DNA from: Litorimonas sp964511495
GTDB lineage: Bacteria > Pseudomonadota > Alphaproteobacteria > Caulobacterales > Maricaulaceae
Assembly (NCBI GenBank): GCA_964511495.1
Contig: CAZEFT010000016.1
Coordinates: forward strand, 1-64,000
Direction of reading: 5' to 3'
Length of the DNA: 64,000 nt
The translations under genes were made by a program, and so were the position numbers. Position 1 is the first letter of the stretch, and each line of letters opens with the position of its first letter. Below, piece by piece: positions 25,833-34,992 of the stretch. Under the pieces are notes generated by a model. The model worked only from the letters and a program-made list of their open reading frames with translations, ran no database searches and was not told the origin of the DNA.

Positions 25833-26173
25833 CGGGCTTTAATGGAAAGAAAAAAAGGGTTACCAGCCCATTTTATAAAGCCGCGCAAACACTTTGAGAA
25901 ACCTTGCAAGCCACTAGAGCTAACTTGGCCGACATCACGTTTAAAGTCTCTCATGATCAGAGACATATTAGGGTTGAAGATTGGAAACAATGGCGTGCCG
26001 TCCTCGTCACTCGCCTACGACCTCCCCCATATTTTAATTCTATACCGCAAACCGCCTCGGTCAGCTTTTAGATGAAACCGTACGTATCCAATTAACGAAG
26101 GCTGGCTGATTTAAAAGGACACAAAAAAGCCGGACATCTCTGCCCGGCTTCCTCAATGCTATAATCGAACAAC
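25833..26173. other. 341-base intergenic region
   Basis: This stretch separates two convergent genes. It contains the terminator of the TonB receptor gene at its right end. Short open frames exist on both strands (for instance plus 25842-26075 and plus 25904-26071) but none has a convincing start, ribosome-binding site or family, so I leave the region uncalled. It may be a decayed gene. Confidence 0.4.
26122..26150 (-). terminator. Rho-independent terminator of the TonB receptor gene
   Basis: Read on the minus strand, AAGCCGG pairs with CCGGCTT around a ten-base loop and is followed by a T-run (plus-strand A tract 26123-26128). It lies 23 bases after the receptor stop codon. Confidence 0.88.
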
Positions 26174-28810
26174 TTAGAAGTTATAACGCAAAGCCACACC
26201 ATATGTACGCGGCTGGTTCGGATAAGCGTTAACTGTTCCGGCTTGCACAACACCTGGGAAGGCACTTGTGTAAGTTTCGTGTTGGAACAAATTATTAACC
26301 CAGTAACGGATTTGCACGCCATTTTGGAAATTGAAGCCAGCAGAAGCATTTACGAGATCTGTATCACGTGTCAGGCCTGGAATGTTGTCAACGATTTGAA
26401 CTTCATCTTCATATTGGTAGTTACCACGGATGAAGGCTGATGTTCCGTCAGCAAACTCATGTGTATAAGTCGCAGAGGCTGTCAGAGCGACCTCATTGAT
26501 ACCAGCAGGCTTTTCACCTGATAGATCAACTGTTGTTCCGTTCGGTCCCGGTGCGTTGACGAATGAGTCATAAACGGGATCCTGCAAAACACCACCAAAT
26601 GTCAGTGTTAGAGGTTCAATCGGATTAAAGGTCGTATCAAATTCAATGCCTTTTGTGGATTGCTCACCCGCATTTGACAGAACGAAACCCGTCCCTTGGA
26701 AGATTGTTGACTGGAAGCCTTCAACTGTTTGATCAAATAAAGCAATGTTGAACGCGCCTTTTTCGAAACGCCCTTTTAGGCCGATTTCAAAAACTTTCAC
26801 AGTCTCTGGTTCCGCAAAGCGAGTGCCGAAGTTTCGACCAGAAGACGGTACATAGTTATTCGGCAGTAGGCCGGCAGCTTGCAGTGCAAGCGCGTCAGCT
26901 TGGAAAGGACGCGAGTCGCGTGTTAGGTTCCAAGACGAAGCCTTAAAGCCAGTCGCATAGCTGAAATAAGTGTTGAGATTATCACTTATCTCATATGCCG
27001 CTTTGGCCGTGTATGTAAATTCACTATCCGTCGTGTTACCATCCTCAACTGAGTTCGGGAATGCCAAGAATTGTGGTTGGAACTGTAATGGATATAGACC
27101 TGCTAATGGGTTCACACTTGGGTCAAGACTTGTACGATCAACCGCGGCCGCACCAGCAGCAACTTGAGCTTGGAAACCAGGGAAGACGACAGAGCCGGGC
27201 GCTGTTGTCCCCATGGCATCAATCACACATGTCGCTCCCAAAACAGCGCCAACATTGGCGGGGGAGAATGGAAGAGCGCCCAGACCACAACTTGCGGCCA
27301 ATGCAGGGAAGTTAGCAGCCAAGCCCTGAACGGTCAGAACTTGCAAACCATCCGCGCCTTGGAAGTCAACATTAGAAAAGACGTCGTTATTCACTGTAGA
27401 AGCGGCGACATCTTTCTCATCACGAGTGTAGTTACCGCCAATAGTCAATGTCAGACGATCCGTGACCTCAAAATCAGCAGTACCAAAGAGCGAGTAAGCT
27501 TGGTCATCTTGTGTGAAAGTCTCATCAATATTTTGACCGGCACCAAAGAATGTTCCTGGAGCAATGGCAAGAGCTTGTTCAATTCCGCCAAGCGCACCAC
27601 CGGATAAGGCGTCGATATAAGGACGTGTGTCATCACCATAGACGATACCGGAGTTTTGCTCGATTGACTCATCAAAGAAATACCCACCGACCATCCAGTC
27701 AAGCCAGTTATCACCATTAGAAGACAAGCGTAATTCTTGAGTGAATGTGTCGATTTCAACACCTTGGAATGTACTGCGAAGAATTTCCAATGAGTTAAAA
27801 TCTGAGTCACTGTCAAAGAATGAATCATTCGAACGATAAGCTGAAATCGAAGTCAATGTCGCGAAACCTAGATCATAATCGACTTGCGCTGATACGCCTG
27901 AATCATCAATATCATTAACAGTGTCACGGTTTAGGTAAGTCACATAACGGAATTGAGCTTCGGAAGAGGGTTGAGCTCCGCTTAATCCGTAGATAACGTC
28001 ACGAGCACGAACCGGCGAAGCTCCAGATAACGGCCCATCGATAGCCACGCCTGTTCCACAGCAATTTTCATTAAGGCTGCTCAAATCCGCAATCACACGA
28101 ACGGAAAGCTCATCTGTAGGCTCCCACAACATTTGACCACGAACATTAAAGCGATCAATTTCATTCATATTACCGGCACCAGGCACAGCATTACGGAAAT
28201 AACCGTCACGCTTCTGGAAACCACCACCTAAGCTAACAGCAATATTCTCTGAAACGCCTGTTGTGATGTATCCTTTCAGATAATGCTGATCAAAACGACC
28301 GACACCACCTTCAATATAACCCGCTCTTTCAAAAGACGGTTTTTCTGTGACGATGCTGACAACACCGGCAGACGCGTTCTTACCGAAAAGTGTTGATTGT
28401 GGTCCTGACAGAACTTCAACACGCTCAAGCGCAGGAAGGTCACTGATTTGTGCCGCAGCCCGAGAACGGTAAACGCCGTCAATGAAAAGACCAACAGCCG
28501 GTTCAATACCGATATTGTTACCGCCATTACCAAAACCACGAATGGTCAGAGTTGTGTTCGCAGAGTTTTGCAGTTGCGACACGCGGAAAGTCGGCACGAC
28601 TGATTGTAAATCTTTGATATCAAGAATTTGTGCATTCTCGATGACGTCAGCCGTTGTCACCGAAACGGCAACAGGAGTTTCTTGGAGTGTAGAGGCCCGC
28701 TTAGTCGCCGTAACGATGATTTCATCTTGAACGTTCTGAGCGATCGCTGTTGTAGCGGAGGCCGATACAAACACCGCAGCACTACTGATAAGAAGTGATT
28801 TTTTAAGCAT
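26174..28810 (-). CDS. TonB-dependent outer-membrane receptor
   Basis: An 878-residue outer-membrane active transporter. It has a signal peptide (1-24, cleavage after AIA), a TonB box DEIIVTATKR (about 29-38), a plug domain with TLTIRGFG, VDGVYRSRAA, RVEVLSGPQSTLFGKNASAG and INIVT-like SIVTEKPS, then a 22-strand barrel ending in the aromatic C-terminus ALRYNF. The plug signature is of the IroN/FhuA-like class widespread in Caulobacterales and Sphingomonadales; ligand (siderophore, vitamin or carbohydrate) cannot be told. A single-gene unit with its own terminator. Confidence 0.95.
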   Translation of the reverse strand: MLKKSLLISSAAVFVSASATTAIAQNVQDEIIVTATKRASTLQETPVAVSVTTADVIENAQILDIKDLQSVVPTFRVSQLQNSANTTLTIRGFGNGGNNIGIEPAVGLFIDGVYRSRAAAQISDLPALERVEVLSGPQSTLFGKNASAGVVSIVTEKPSFERAGYIEGGVGRFDQHYLKGYITTGVSENIAVSLGGGFQKRDGYFRNAVPGAGNMNEIDRFNVRGQMLWEPTDELSVRVIADLSSLNENCCGTGVAIDGPLSGASPVRARDVIYGLSGAQPSSEAQFRYVTYLNRDTVNDIDDSGVSAQVDYDLGFATLTSISAYRSNDSFFDSDSDFNSLEILRSTFQGVEIDTFTQELRLSSNGDNWLDWMVGGYFFDESIEQNSGIVYGDDTRPYIDALSGGALGGIEQALAIAPGTFFGAGQNIDETFTQDDQAYSLFGTADFEVTDRLTLTIGGNYTRDEKDVAASTVNNDVFSNVDFQGADGLQVLTVQGLAANFPALAASCGLGALPFSPANVGAVLGATCVIDAMGTTAPGSVVFPGFQAQVAAGAAAVDRTSLDPSVNPLAGLYPLQFQPQFLAFPNSVEDGNTTDSEFTYTAKAAYEISDNLNTYFSYATGFKASSWNLTRDSRPFQADALALQAAGLLPNNYVPSSGRNFGTRFAEPETVKVFEIGLKGRFEKGAFNIALFDQTVEGFQSTIFQGTGFVLSNAGEQSTKGIEFDTTFNPIEPLTLTFGGVLQDPVYDSFVNAPGPNGTTVDLSGEKPAGINEVALTASATYTHEFADGTSAFIRGNYQYEDEVQIVDNIPGLTRDTDLVNASAGFNFQNGVQIRYWVNNLFQHETYTSAFPGVVQAGTVNAYPNQPRTYGVALRYNF

Positions 28811-28992
28811 AATTTCCCATGTCCTTATTTGTGGAACTATTTTATAGGCGCTCAGCTAGACTGACGCACATTAGATACAGAGCTATCCAATCGCATTAAT
28901 CAATGCAAGGCACTTCTCTCTAAATCCCTCTAACACAACAAGAAATGCAATGTAGTGTTGCCAATTAGTCACAACCAATTAAACGCAGACCT

Positions 28993-30057
28993 ATGACCGA
29001 GCGCCCTATTCCCATATCTCCCAAAACAGAAAGGTGGCAAACCCAAGAAGCAGGCCCTGAAACGGCAGGCGAACGACTCGATAAATGGTTAAGTAATTGG
29101 ACAGGGTTATCCCGTTCACGCGTCAAATCCCTGATCGAAGCCGGTCATGTCAGAATGGATGGCGACATTATCATGTTGCCCACGCACAAGGTCAAACCCG
29201 GTGTGGAATATGCGGTACTCGTACCGCCTCCGGTAGATGACACGCCAACCCCTGAAAACATCGCTTTAGATATTTTGTTCGAGGACGATCAGCTGATTGT
29301 TGTGAATAAACCTGCAGGTATGACAGTTCACCCTGCCCCCGGATCGCGTTCGGCCACATTGGTCAACGCACTGCTTTATCATTGCAAAGACACTTTGTCC
29401 GGCATTGGCGGCGTCATGCGACCAGGCATCGTACACCGCTTAGATAAAGACACCTCCGGCCTCTTGGTTGTGGCTAAAACAGACAGAGCTCATCGGTTTC
29501 TGTCCAAACAATTCGCAAAACATACCATTGACCGCGTCTACACACTTTTTGTGCGCGGCGCACCTAAGCCACGATCAGGCTCTATTGAGAGCCGTCTGGC
29601 GCGCGCGGCAAATGATCGAAAAAAACAGGCTATTGTCCGTGGAACACTTGGTAATATGGAAGCCTCTGATCACGGACGTCACGCCGTCACGCATTACAGC
29701 TATATTCGCGGTTTCGGGCAACAGTCTAATGCCGCTATCGGAACACCAAAAGTCAGTCAAATTGAGTGCCGTCTTGAAACCGGTCGCACCCATCAAATCC
29801 GTGTTCATATGACCGCTATTCAATGTCCGCTATTAGGGGATCCCCTTTATGGCAATCAGCGAGGCTTTTTGACTGCCAATAAACCCGATGAAGCCGCTTT
29901 GCGAGACTCCATCGCTTCTTTCAAACGCCAAGCCCTTCACGCGCGTCACTTGGGTTTCATTCACCCTCTTTCCAAAGAAAAACTCTCCTTCGATGTCGAT
30001 ATGCCGGAAGATATGAAGGCCTTGGAACGAGCTTTATTGGGCCTTAAAACCCAATAG
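28993..30057 (+). CDS. rluD: Ribosomal large-subunit pseudouridine synthase, RluA/RluD family
   Basis: A 354-residue enzyme that converts uridines to pseudouridine in 23S rRNA helix 69 if it is the RluD orthologue. Residues 20-80 are an S4 RNA-binding domain (GERLDKWLSNWTGLSRSRVKSLIEAGHV), and the catalytic aspartate is in HRLDKDTSGLLVVAKT (about residues 150-165), followed by the LETGRTHQIRVH motif. S4 plus catalytic domain and the position immediately upstream of rpoH, as in other alphaproteobacteria, favour RluD over RluC. Length slightly exceeds the usual 325. Confidence 0.93.
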   Translation: MTERPIPISPKTERWQTQEAGPETAGERLDKWLSNWTGLSRSRVKSLIEAGHVRMDGDIIMLPTHKVKPGVEYAVLVPPPVDDTPTPENIALDILFEDDQLIVVNKPAGMTVHPAPGSRSATLVNALLYHCKDTLSGIGGVMRPGIVHRLDKDTSGLLVVAKTDRAHRFLSKQFAKHTIDRVYTLFVRGAPKPRSGSIESRLARAANDRKKQAIVRGTLGNMEASDHGRHAVTHYSYIRGFGQQSNAAIGTPKVSQIECRLETGRTHQIRVHMTAIQCPLLGDPLYGNQRGFLTANKPDEAALRDSIASFKRQALHARHLGFIHPLSKEKLSFDVDMPEDMKALERALLGLKTQ

Positions 30058-30209
30058 AAACGCCGAACCCTTAAGTTCGAGTTTAGAAAGATAGTAAGAA
30101 TTTCAATATGCTACCTCTATTTCATTAGCGTGAACCTTTTATCTCTCTCTGCGTATCTTATATGTAACTCTTGAATAAATCACAGTGACTAATCTATTGG
30201 GAGGCCAGG

Positions 30210-31172
30210 ATGGCTGATACCAAAAAAACGCTTCCTGCAAGTAAAGTGAAAACGGACGCATCGAAAGACGCCTCTTACACAGGCAATCTAAGCCTGACGA
30301 CCGCATTGTCGCCCGAACAGGGTTTGAACAGCTATTTGCAGGAGATTCGCAAATTCCCGATGTTGGAACGGGATGAAGAATTTATCTTGGCCAAACGCTG
30401 GGTCGAAGATGGTGACACCCATGCAGCAGAGCGCATGGTCACATCTCACCTACGTCTTGTAGCTAAAATTGCGATGGGTTATCGCGGTTATGGTCTGCCC
30501 ATCGGCGAAGTTATTTCCGAAGGCAATGTCGGCCTGATGCAAGCCGTGAAGAAGTTCGACCCTGATAAAGGTTTCCGCCTGTCTACATACGCCATGTGGT
30601 GGATTCGGGCCGCTATTCAGGAGTATGTGTTGCGGTCTTGGTCACTGGTCAAAATGGGCACGACCGCTGCACAGAAAAAATTATTCTTTAATCTCAGACG
30701 ATTAAAGGGTGAAATGAAAGCTGTTGAAGAAGGCGATTTAACGCCTGAGCATGTCGCCAAGATCGCGACCACGCTGAATGTCAAAGAAGAAGAAGTGCAC
30801 TCCATGAACCGTCGTATGTCGGGGGGAGGAGATGCCTCTTTGAACGTCACCATAGGCGGCGATGACGGTACAGCGGAGTGGCAGGAATGGCTAACGGATG
30901 ACTCAGACTCACAAGAAGAGGTATTAGGTGAGTCGCAAGAACACGATGAACGAATGGAATTGCTGCAAGACGCTATGGCCGATCTAAATGATCGTGAACG
31001 CGACATCATTATGAAACGCCGCCTTTCGGACTCCCCTATGACCTTGGAAGACCTCGCGAAAATTTACAATGTAAGCCGTGAGCGTATCCGACAGATCGAA
31101 GGGCGTGCTTTTGAAAAATTACAAGCCGCAATGCTGGCGGCGACCAAAGCACAAAACTACATCGAGGCTTAG
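30210..31172 (+). CDS. rpoH: Heat-shock sigma factor RpoH (sigma-32)
   Basis: A 320-residue alternative sigma factor directing RNA polymerase to heat-shock promoters. Region 2 (LRLVAKIAMGYRGYGLPIGEVISEGNVGLMQAVKKFDP) and region 2.4 (STYAMWWIRAAIQEYV) are followed by the RpoH box QKKLFFNLRR, which separates RpoH from RpoD, and by region 4 with a helix-turn-helix (TLEDLAKIYNVSRERIRQIE). It is about 20 residues longer than typical because of an N-terminal extension. A GGGAGG-like ribosome-binding site precedes ATG 30210. A terminator follows directly. Confidence 0.96.
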   Translation: MADTKKTLPASKVKTDASKDASYTGNLSLTTALSPEQGLNSYLQEIRKFPMLERDEEFILAKRWVEDGDTHAAERMVTSHLRLVAKIAMGYRGYGLPIGEVISEGNVGLMQAVKKFDPDKGFRLSTYAMWWIRAAIQEYVLRSWSLVKMGTTAAQKKLFFNLRRLKGEMKAVEEGDLTPEHVAKIATTLNVKEEEVHSMNRRMSGGGDASLNVTIGGDDGTAEWQEWLTDDSDSQEEVLGESQEHDERMELLQDAMADLNDRERDIIMKRRLSDSPMTLEDLAKIYNVSRERIRQIEGRAFEKLQAAMLAATKAQNYIEA

Positions 31173-31192
31173 TCTGCAAAAATAAGAAATAC

Positions 31193-31222
31193 AAAAGGTC
31201 GCATCTCATGCGGCCTTTTTCT
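31193..31222 (+). terminator. Rho-independent terminator of rpoH
   Basis: AAAAGGTCGCAT (31193-31204) pairs with ATGCGGCCTTTT (31208-31219) with one G-T wobble around a CTC loop, followed by further T. It lies 20 bases after the rpoH stop. Confidence 0.92.
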
Positions 31223-31276
31223 TGGAACGTTTAACATTCTCACTCATTGAATAAGTGTATTTAATGAGGAGAAAAA

Positions 31277-31732
31277 ATGAGTATTTATAAGCGTTTAGAA
31301 AAAGATCATGACAAACAGCGTGATCTTATTCAGAGAATTAAAGATAGCGGTGGCGATACAGACGCATTGAACTCACTCTGGACAGACCTCAAAATTGAGT
31401 TGGAAGCTCATGCCTCAGCTGAAGAACAAGCCTTTTATTCTGAACTCATGAAAAAACCGAAGGGTACGGATGAAACGCGCCACGCTGTAGAAGAGCATCA
31501 AGAGATGAGCGAACTCATCGCCGAGTTGGACATTATGGACAAGTCAGAAGACCTTTGGATGAAGAAATTCGAGAAACTGGCTCATAAAGTTATTCATCAT
31601 GTCGATGAAGAAGAAGCGGAGTTTTTTCCCAAAGCCGAGAAAATCTTTGATGCCGCTGACGAGAAACAAATGCTGAAAGATTTCAACGCGCGAAAGCCCG
31701 CTGAAATCAAGAAGCAAAAAGAAGATGCCTAA
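31277..31732 (+). CDS. Hemerythrin HHE-domain protein
   Basis: A 151-residue protein of the hemerythrin HHE cation-binding family, a four-helix bundle that usually holds a di-iron centre and senses or carries O2 or NO. Iron-ligand candidates are His10 (EKDHDK), the EAHASAEEQ motif of helix 2, EEHQEM of helix 3 and HHVDEEEAEFF of helix 4. The C-terminus is a Lys-rich tail. It begins 105 bases after rpoH behind its own AGGAG sequence and is closed by a terminator, so it is a separate unit. Proximity to rpoH suggests a stress role, which is inference only. Confidence 0.9.
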   Translation: MSIYKRLEKDHDKQRDLIQRIKDSGGDTDALNSLWTDLKIELEAHASAEEQAFYSELMKKPKGTDETRHAVEEHQEMSELIAELDIMDKSEDLWMKKFEKLAHKVIHHVDEEEAEFFPKAEKIFDAADEKQMLKDFNARKPAEIKKQKEDA

Positions 31733-31755
31733 ATCCGTCTTACCATATCGCATTA

Positions 31756-31781
31756 AGCCCTGCACCAGCAGGGCTTTTTTA
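31756..31781 (+). terminator. Rho-independent terminator of the hemerythrin gene
   Basis: Perfect stem AGCCCTGC/GCAGGGCT (31756-31763 with 31768-31775), loop ACCA, T-run to 31780. Confidence 0.93.
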
Positions 31782-31821
31782 TGCGCGAATGGCAAAACTC
31801 TTATGCAGAAAACCTAAAACT

Positions 31822-32712
31822 TTAAGCAAATTGCGGCGCGATTTTCAAATTCTTCACCCATCCGATTTTCTCGAATGCCAGAAGTATTGTGCCGTTATAA
31901 TCAAAGACCCGATTCCAGAACCCTTTTTTAGGCAAGTGCAAAGCCGATTGTGGTTCATCATGATGATGGTCGTGGAATGCCTCCCCTCCGGTCAAAAGTG
32001 CCATGGCGTAATCTGCCCATTTCGGCGTTTTCAAATGCCCCAACACATTGATTCCGTAAGTCGTCGCATGAAATTGTATTGCACGTCCGATAATAACGCA
32101 GCCATGTAGGATACCAGTCAATAAGAGTGACCCTCCCAATGCCCAGACAATCAAGTAAATCACAGCCGGAACCAGTAAGTGAACGCCGATTGATAAGGAG
32201 TGATAAAACTTGTCCATCCAGACCACGATAGGATGGCCCCGTAACCACAGAGCCATAGGACGACGGCAGTCTTTCTCATCCCGCCATAAAATCCAACCAA
32301 TCCATGCCCAGAATTTGCTTTCAAACGGATTGTGGGGATCGCCGGGCTTGTCAGCAAAACGATGATGCTGACTGTGATAGTTCACCCATTCCCGCACAGT
32401 GCCCTGCATCGCGATAATGAGATTAATCATGGTGAAGACTTGAGCCGGGGCGCGGAGTTCTCCGGCTTTGTGTTGCATGATACGGTGAAGTGGTCCGATG
32501 CCCGCATTACAGACGAAAATCGACAAGGCGACGACGCCCAAGCCTAAGGGTATATACCACCATGACATATTGAGAGATTGGACGAAGGCCCCCACCAAGA
32601 TGAGGGTAATCACAAGAGCCAACCCCAAAACTGGATAAATAACCGCAGAAAACAGGCTGCCGATGCTTAAGGTTTTCAGATTACGGGGGATTGAGAGCGA
32701 ACGTGCTTTCAT
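31822..32712 (-). CDS. Membrane fatty acid desaturase (acyl-CoA delta-9 type)
   Basis: A 296-residue integral membrane di-iron enzyme that introduces a double bond into acyl chains, adjusting membrane fluidity. The three histidine boxes are present: LHRIMQH (His76 to His81), HSQHH (113-117) and HDHHH near residue 245, the last in GGEAFHDHHHDEPQ. Four to five hydrophobic segments surround them. The first box (HRxxxH) and the EWVNYHSQHHRFAD spacing match the acyl-CoA/acyl-lipid delta-9 group. Single gene, convergent with the hemerythrin gene; nothing else suggests regulation. Confidence 0.9.
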   Translation of the reverse strand: MKARSLSIPRNLKTLSIGSLFSAVIYPVLGLALVITLILVGAFVQSLNMSWWYIPLGLGVVALSIFVCNAGIGPLHRIMQHKAGELRAPAQVFTMINLIIAMQGTVREWVNYHSQHHRFADKPGDPHNPFESKFWAWIGWILWRDEKDCRRPMALWLRGHPIVVWMDKFYHSLSIGVHLLVPAVIYLIVWALGGSLLLTGILHGCVIIGRAIQFHATTYGINVLGHLKTPKWADYAMALLTGGEAFHDHHHDEPQSALHLPKKGFWNRVFDYNGTILLAFEKIGWVKNLKIAPQFA

Positions 32713-32871
32713 GAGGTCTCCAATAAGAATCTATATGTATCCCTACCTAAAGACCATGGCCCATGCGTGTGAACAAATGTTTATTTAGCAGGCCTCTGCA
32801 TTTTTGTACGATGATGTTCATCCGCCTTCACAGAAGACTTATTTTTGATCTAATTGTTAGGAAACCTAAGC

Positions 32872-33225
32872 TTATAAGCCCAATTCAGCTCGTTTCTTCC
32901 GCGTCAATCGGTCAATTGCCATGTGATAAGAAGCTTGGAGGTGGTCTTTCAAGTCCGCGCTGCTCAGGCCCGGAGCTGCATAATGTTGAATCCATTTTAT
33001 CCCGCGCGAAGCCAAATAAGGTGCGGGACGCAAACCCGGCATATCTTTCATGACTTCATAGCCTATATCCGTGGCTTTAAAAGTGACCGCAAAGCCGTCT
33101 TCATCATCTCTCGCAACTGCGAAGAGCTTGCCACCCACTTTCCAGACATCTGCCCCGCCCCATTGTACGACATGTTCGGTTTGCGGAAGCGTGGCACAGA
33201 ACTTATTATAATCGTCTAGGGTCAC
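32872..33225 (-). CDS. MmcQ/YjbR family protein, last gene of the SUF operon
   Basis: A 117-residue YjbR-fold protein, the second in the window. Visible are the N-terminal helix with CATLPQTEHVVQW, the VWKVGGKLFAVAR strand pair and the C-terminal SYHMAIDRLTRKKR helix. The start is GTG at 33225 without an obvious Shine-Dalgarno sequence, so translation probably depends on the preceding gene, which ends 8 bases away. Being the last of a continuous minus-strand series with gaps under 30 bases, it is probably read from the SUF promoter. No role in Fe-S metabolism is known for the family. Confidence 0.85.
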   Translation of the reverse strand: MTLDDYNKFCATLPQTEHVVQWGGADVWKVGGKLFAVARDDEDGFAVTFKATDIGYEVMKDMPGLRPAPYLASRGIKWIQHYAAPGLSSADLKDHLQASYHMAIDRLTRKKRAELGL

Positions 33226-33233
33226 AATAAGAA

Positions 33234-33695
33234 TTAACCAAGATATTGTGAGACAATTTTGCTCACCTCATCCTTCTTTTGGGTGCCGATAATTAGGGTT
33301 TTGCCGTTTTTCAAAGTCAGAAAAAGCCCCTCTTTTCCTTGTGTATTATAGACCGTGCCGTAACGGGTTCCTATCCGCACACCCCAGCCGCCAATAAAAC
33401 CGTAATCAATCAGTTCCGCCTTATCGATCTCCCACCACGCAAATTGCTTGCTCGAAAACGGCTTAAAGCGCATTTGGATGCCTTGCGGGTCAATTTTGGT
33501 TTTCAAACGAGAATAATCAAGCAAAAGACAGGGTAGAACAGCTGCAGGCAAAGCAATCGCCATAACGACCAGACTTGCCGGAGGTAAATCATAACTCAGA
33601 TAGAGATAGGCAAAAACACCAATCACCAAAAGCGCCGTAACCCGACCAATCCAAAGTGCCCATGGCGCAAATTTCTGTGTTTCTTCAAATGTCAT
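33234..33695 (-). CDS. Membrane protein with PH-like C-terminal domain, unknown function
   Basis: A 153-residue protein with two membrane helices (about 14-33 and 38-60) followed by a soluble beta-rich domain (65-153) whose pattern of short strands and a C-terminal helix (KKDEVSKIVSQYLG) looks like the bacterial pleckstrin-homology-like fold seen in small STM3941/YdbS-like proteins; this assignment is inferred from secondary-structure look only. It overlaps the upstream gene by 11 bases and leaves 8 bases to the YjbR gene. Its place at the end of the SUF operon is the only functional clue. Confidence 0.7.
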   Translation of the reverse strand: MTFEETQKFAPWALWIGRVTALLVIGVFAYLYLSYDLPPASLVVMAIALPAAVLPCLLLDYSRLKTKIDPQGIQMRFKPFSSKQFAWWEIDKAELIDYGFIGGWGVRIGTRYGTVYNTQGKEGLFLTLKNGKTLIIGTQKKDEVSKIVSQYLG

Positions 33696-34089
33696 TGATA
33701 TCTCTCACACGCCTAACGGCCCCTAAAGTAAACCCCATAACCCCTACCCCCATTGTGAACAGGGCTAGGCTCCAGAGAAACATTGATCGGTCTGAAAACT
33801 CCGGAAGGGCCAATTGAATTAAAAGCGCAAAGACGAGACCAACCATCATGAAAATAAAAGTCGATGGTTTGAAAAGCACCTCGATTTTCTCCGATACTTC
33901 AGTCTCGCAATCAGGCTTCTTCTTTTCCAGAAAAACCAAGCCTATCATGAAGGCCACAAACCAAACCGCAAGAAACAAAAATAAGACGATTAAATCATCA
34001 TCAATAAACGAAAAAGCGATGGCGGCTATCCCCGCAAAACCCGCCGAGAGATAATTCTTAAACTTATAAAAACGGATAAGGTTAGCCAT
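33685..34089 (-). CDS. Small polytopic membrane protein, unknown function
   Basis: A 134-residue protein with four hydrophobic segments (about 14-30, 33-52, 77-97 and 107-125) and a charged loop EKKKPDCETEVSEK between the second and third. No known family. Start is the ATG at 34089 (an in-frame TTG lies one codon upstream). It begins 26 bases after sufA and overlaps the next gene by 11 bases, which argues that it is a real, co-expressed part of the SUF transcript. Confidence 0.7.
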   Translation of the reverse strand: MANLIRFYKFKNYLSAGFAGIAAIAFSFIDDDLIVLFLFLAVWFVAFMIGLVFLEKKKPDCETEVSEKIEVLFKPSTFIFMMVGLVFALLIQLALPEFSDRSMFLWSLALFTMGVGVMGFTLGAVRRVRDINDI

Positions 34090-34115
34090 CAATAATTTGT
34101 ATTATCCTTTTGGCA

Positions 34116-34496
34116 TCAGAGCGAAGAAGGCACAATCGTCACGCTTTCCCCGCACCCGCAGGCATCTGTTTGGTTCGGATTTTTAAATGTAAATTTAGAC
34201 GATAAAATGTCGACTTCATAATCCACGACGGAGCCGAGAATAAAGAGAACGGCTTTAGCGTCAACGACGATGGTAACGCCATTATCCTCGACAACTTCGT
34301 CAAATTTTTCAACCTCTTGGACATAGTCCATAATGTATTCCATGCCGGCGCAGCCGCCATTTTTTACACCCACACGGAGGTAACCTTTACCGCGTTCGGA
34401 CAGAATAGATTTCACTTGCTGTGCCGCCGCATCAGTCAATGTGACGAGCTTGGGTCGGGGGCGTCTTGCGCGTGTTTTCGTGGCTGTTTCACTCAT
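34116..34496 (-). CDS. sufA: A-type Fe-S carrier protein SufA/HesB/IscA
   Basis: A 126-residue A-type carrier that receives Fe-S clusters from the SufBCD scaffold and passes them to apoproteins. The three conserved cysteines are in the motifs GGCAGMEY and DACGCGES (CxC near the C-terminus). An N-terminal basic extension (KTRARRPRPK) precedes the domain. Its ATG overlaps the sufT stop (ATGA), so the two are co-translated. Eleventh or later cistron of the iscR-led operon. Confidence 0.95.
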   Translation of the reverse strand: MSETATKTRARRPRPKLVTLTDAAAQQVKSILSERGKGYLRVGVKNGGCAGMEYIMDYVQEVEKFDEVVEDNGVTIVVDAKAVLFILGSVVDYEVDILSSKFTFKNPNQTDACGCGESVTIVPSSL

Positions 34497-34966
34497 AGCA
34501 TATTAAGCTCTAAGCGAGCTTCCTCTGACATGCGATCGGGTGTCCAAGGCGGATCAAACGTCATCTGCACGTCCACATCCCGCACACCTTCAACAACGGC
34601 GCAAGCATCACGCACCCAAATCGGCATCTCACCAGCCACCGGGCAACCCGGCGCAGTTAATGTCATATCCACGCGCAGAAGACGGTCATCTTCCAACTCG
34701 ACCTTATAAATCAGGCCAAGCTCATAAATATCGACAGGGATTTCCGGATCATAAACAGACTTCAACTGTTCAATCACATCATTCGTAATCACAGCAATTT
34801 CGGCATCCGTTGGCGGCGTAACAGGCGCACCGGACACGTCCAACACATCACGTTTTACAACTGAAGCCGTTTTCACCTCTCCAGCCTCATTTTCGGGCGT
34901 TAGCCCGGGGATTTGCGCATTCGCCAATTCTTCGGCCTGTCGCTGTCTGTCTGTCATGTCTTCCAT
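34493..34966 (-). CDS. sufT: SUF system assembly factor SufT (MIP18/DUF59 domain)
   Basis: A 157-residue protein whose residues about 60-157 form the MIP18 (DUF59) domain: VIEQLKSVYDPEIPVDIYELGLIY and the conserved loop MTLTAPGCPVAGEMP with its single key cysteine. SufT helps Fe-S cluster maturation under high demand. The N-terminal 55 residues are a less conserved extension found in the alphaproteobacterial SUF version. It lies 26 bases after sufS and overlaps sufA. Confidence 0.94.
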   Translation of the reverse strand: MEDMTDRQRQAEELANAQIPGLTPENEAGEVKTASVVKRDVLDVSGAPVTPPTDAEIAVITNDVIEQLKSVYDPEIPVDIYELGLIYKVELEDDRLLRVDMTLTAPGCPVAGEMPIWVRDACAVVEGVRDVDVQMTFDPPWTPDRMSEEARLELNML

Positions 34967-34992
34967 AGCACTACCTATATAGCCCTTTGGGC

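Noticed and set aside
25842..26075. 77-codon plus-strand ORF (and a 55-codon TTG ORF at 25904-26071)
   Set aside because: Some protein-like stretches, but no ribosome-binding site, no family, and competing frames; a decayed gene cannot be excluded.
30062..30078. CGAAC/GTTCG hairpin after rluD as terminator
   Set aside because: Only five pairs and no T-run; too weak to call.
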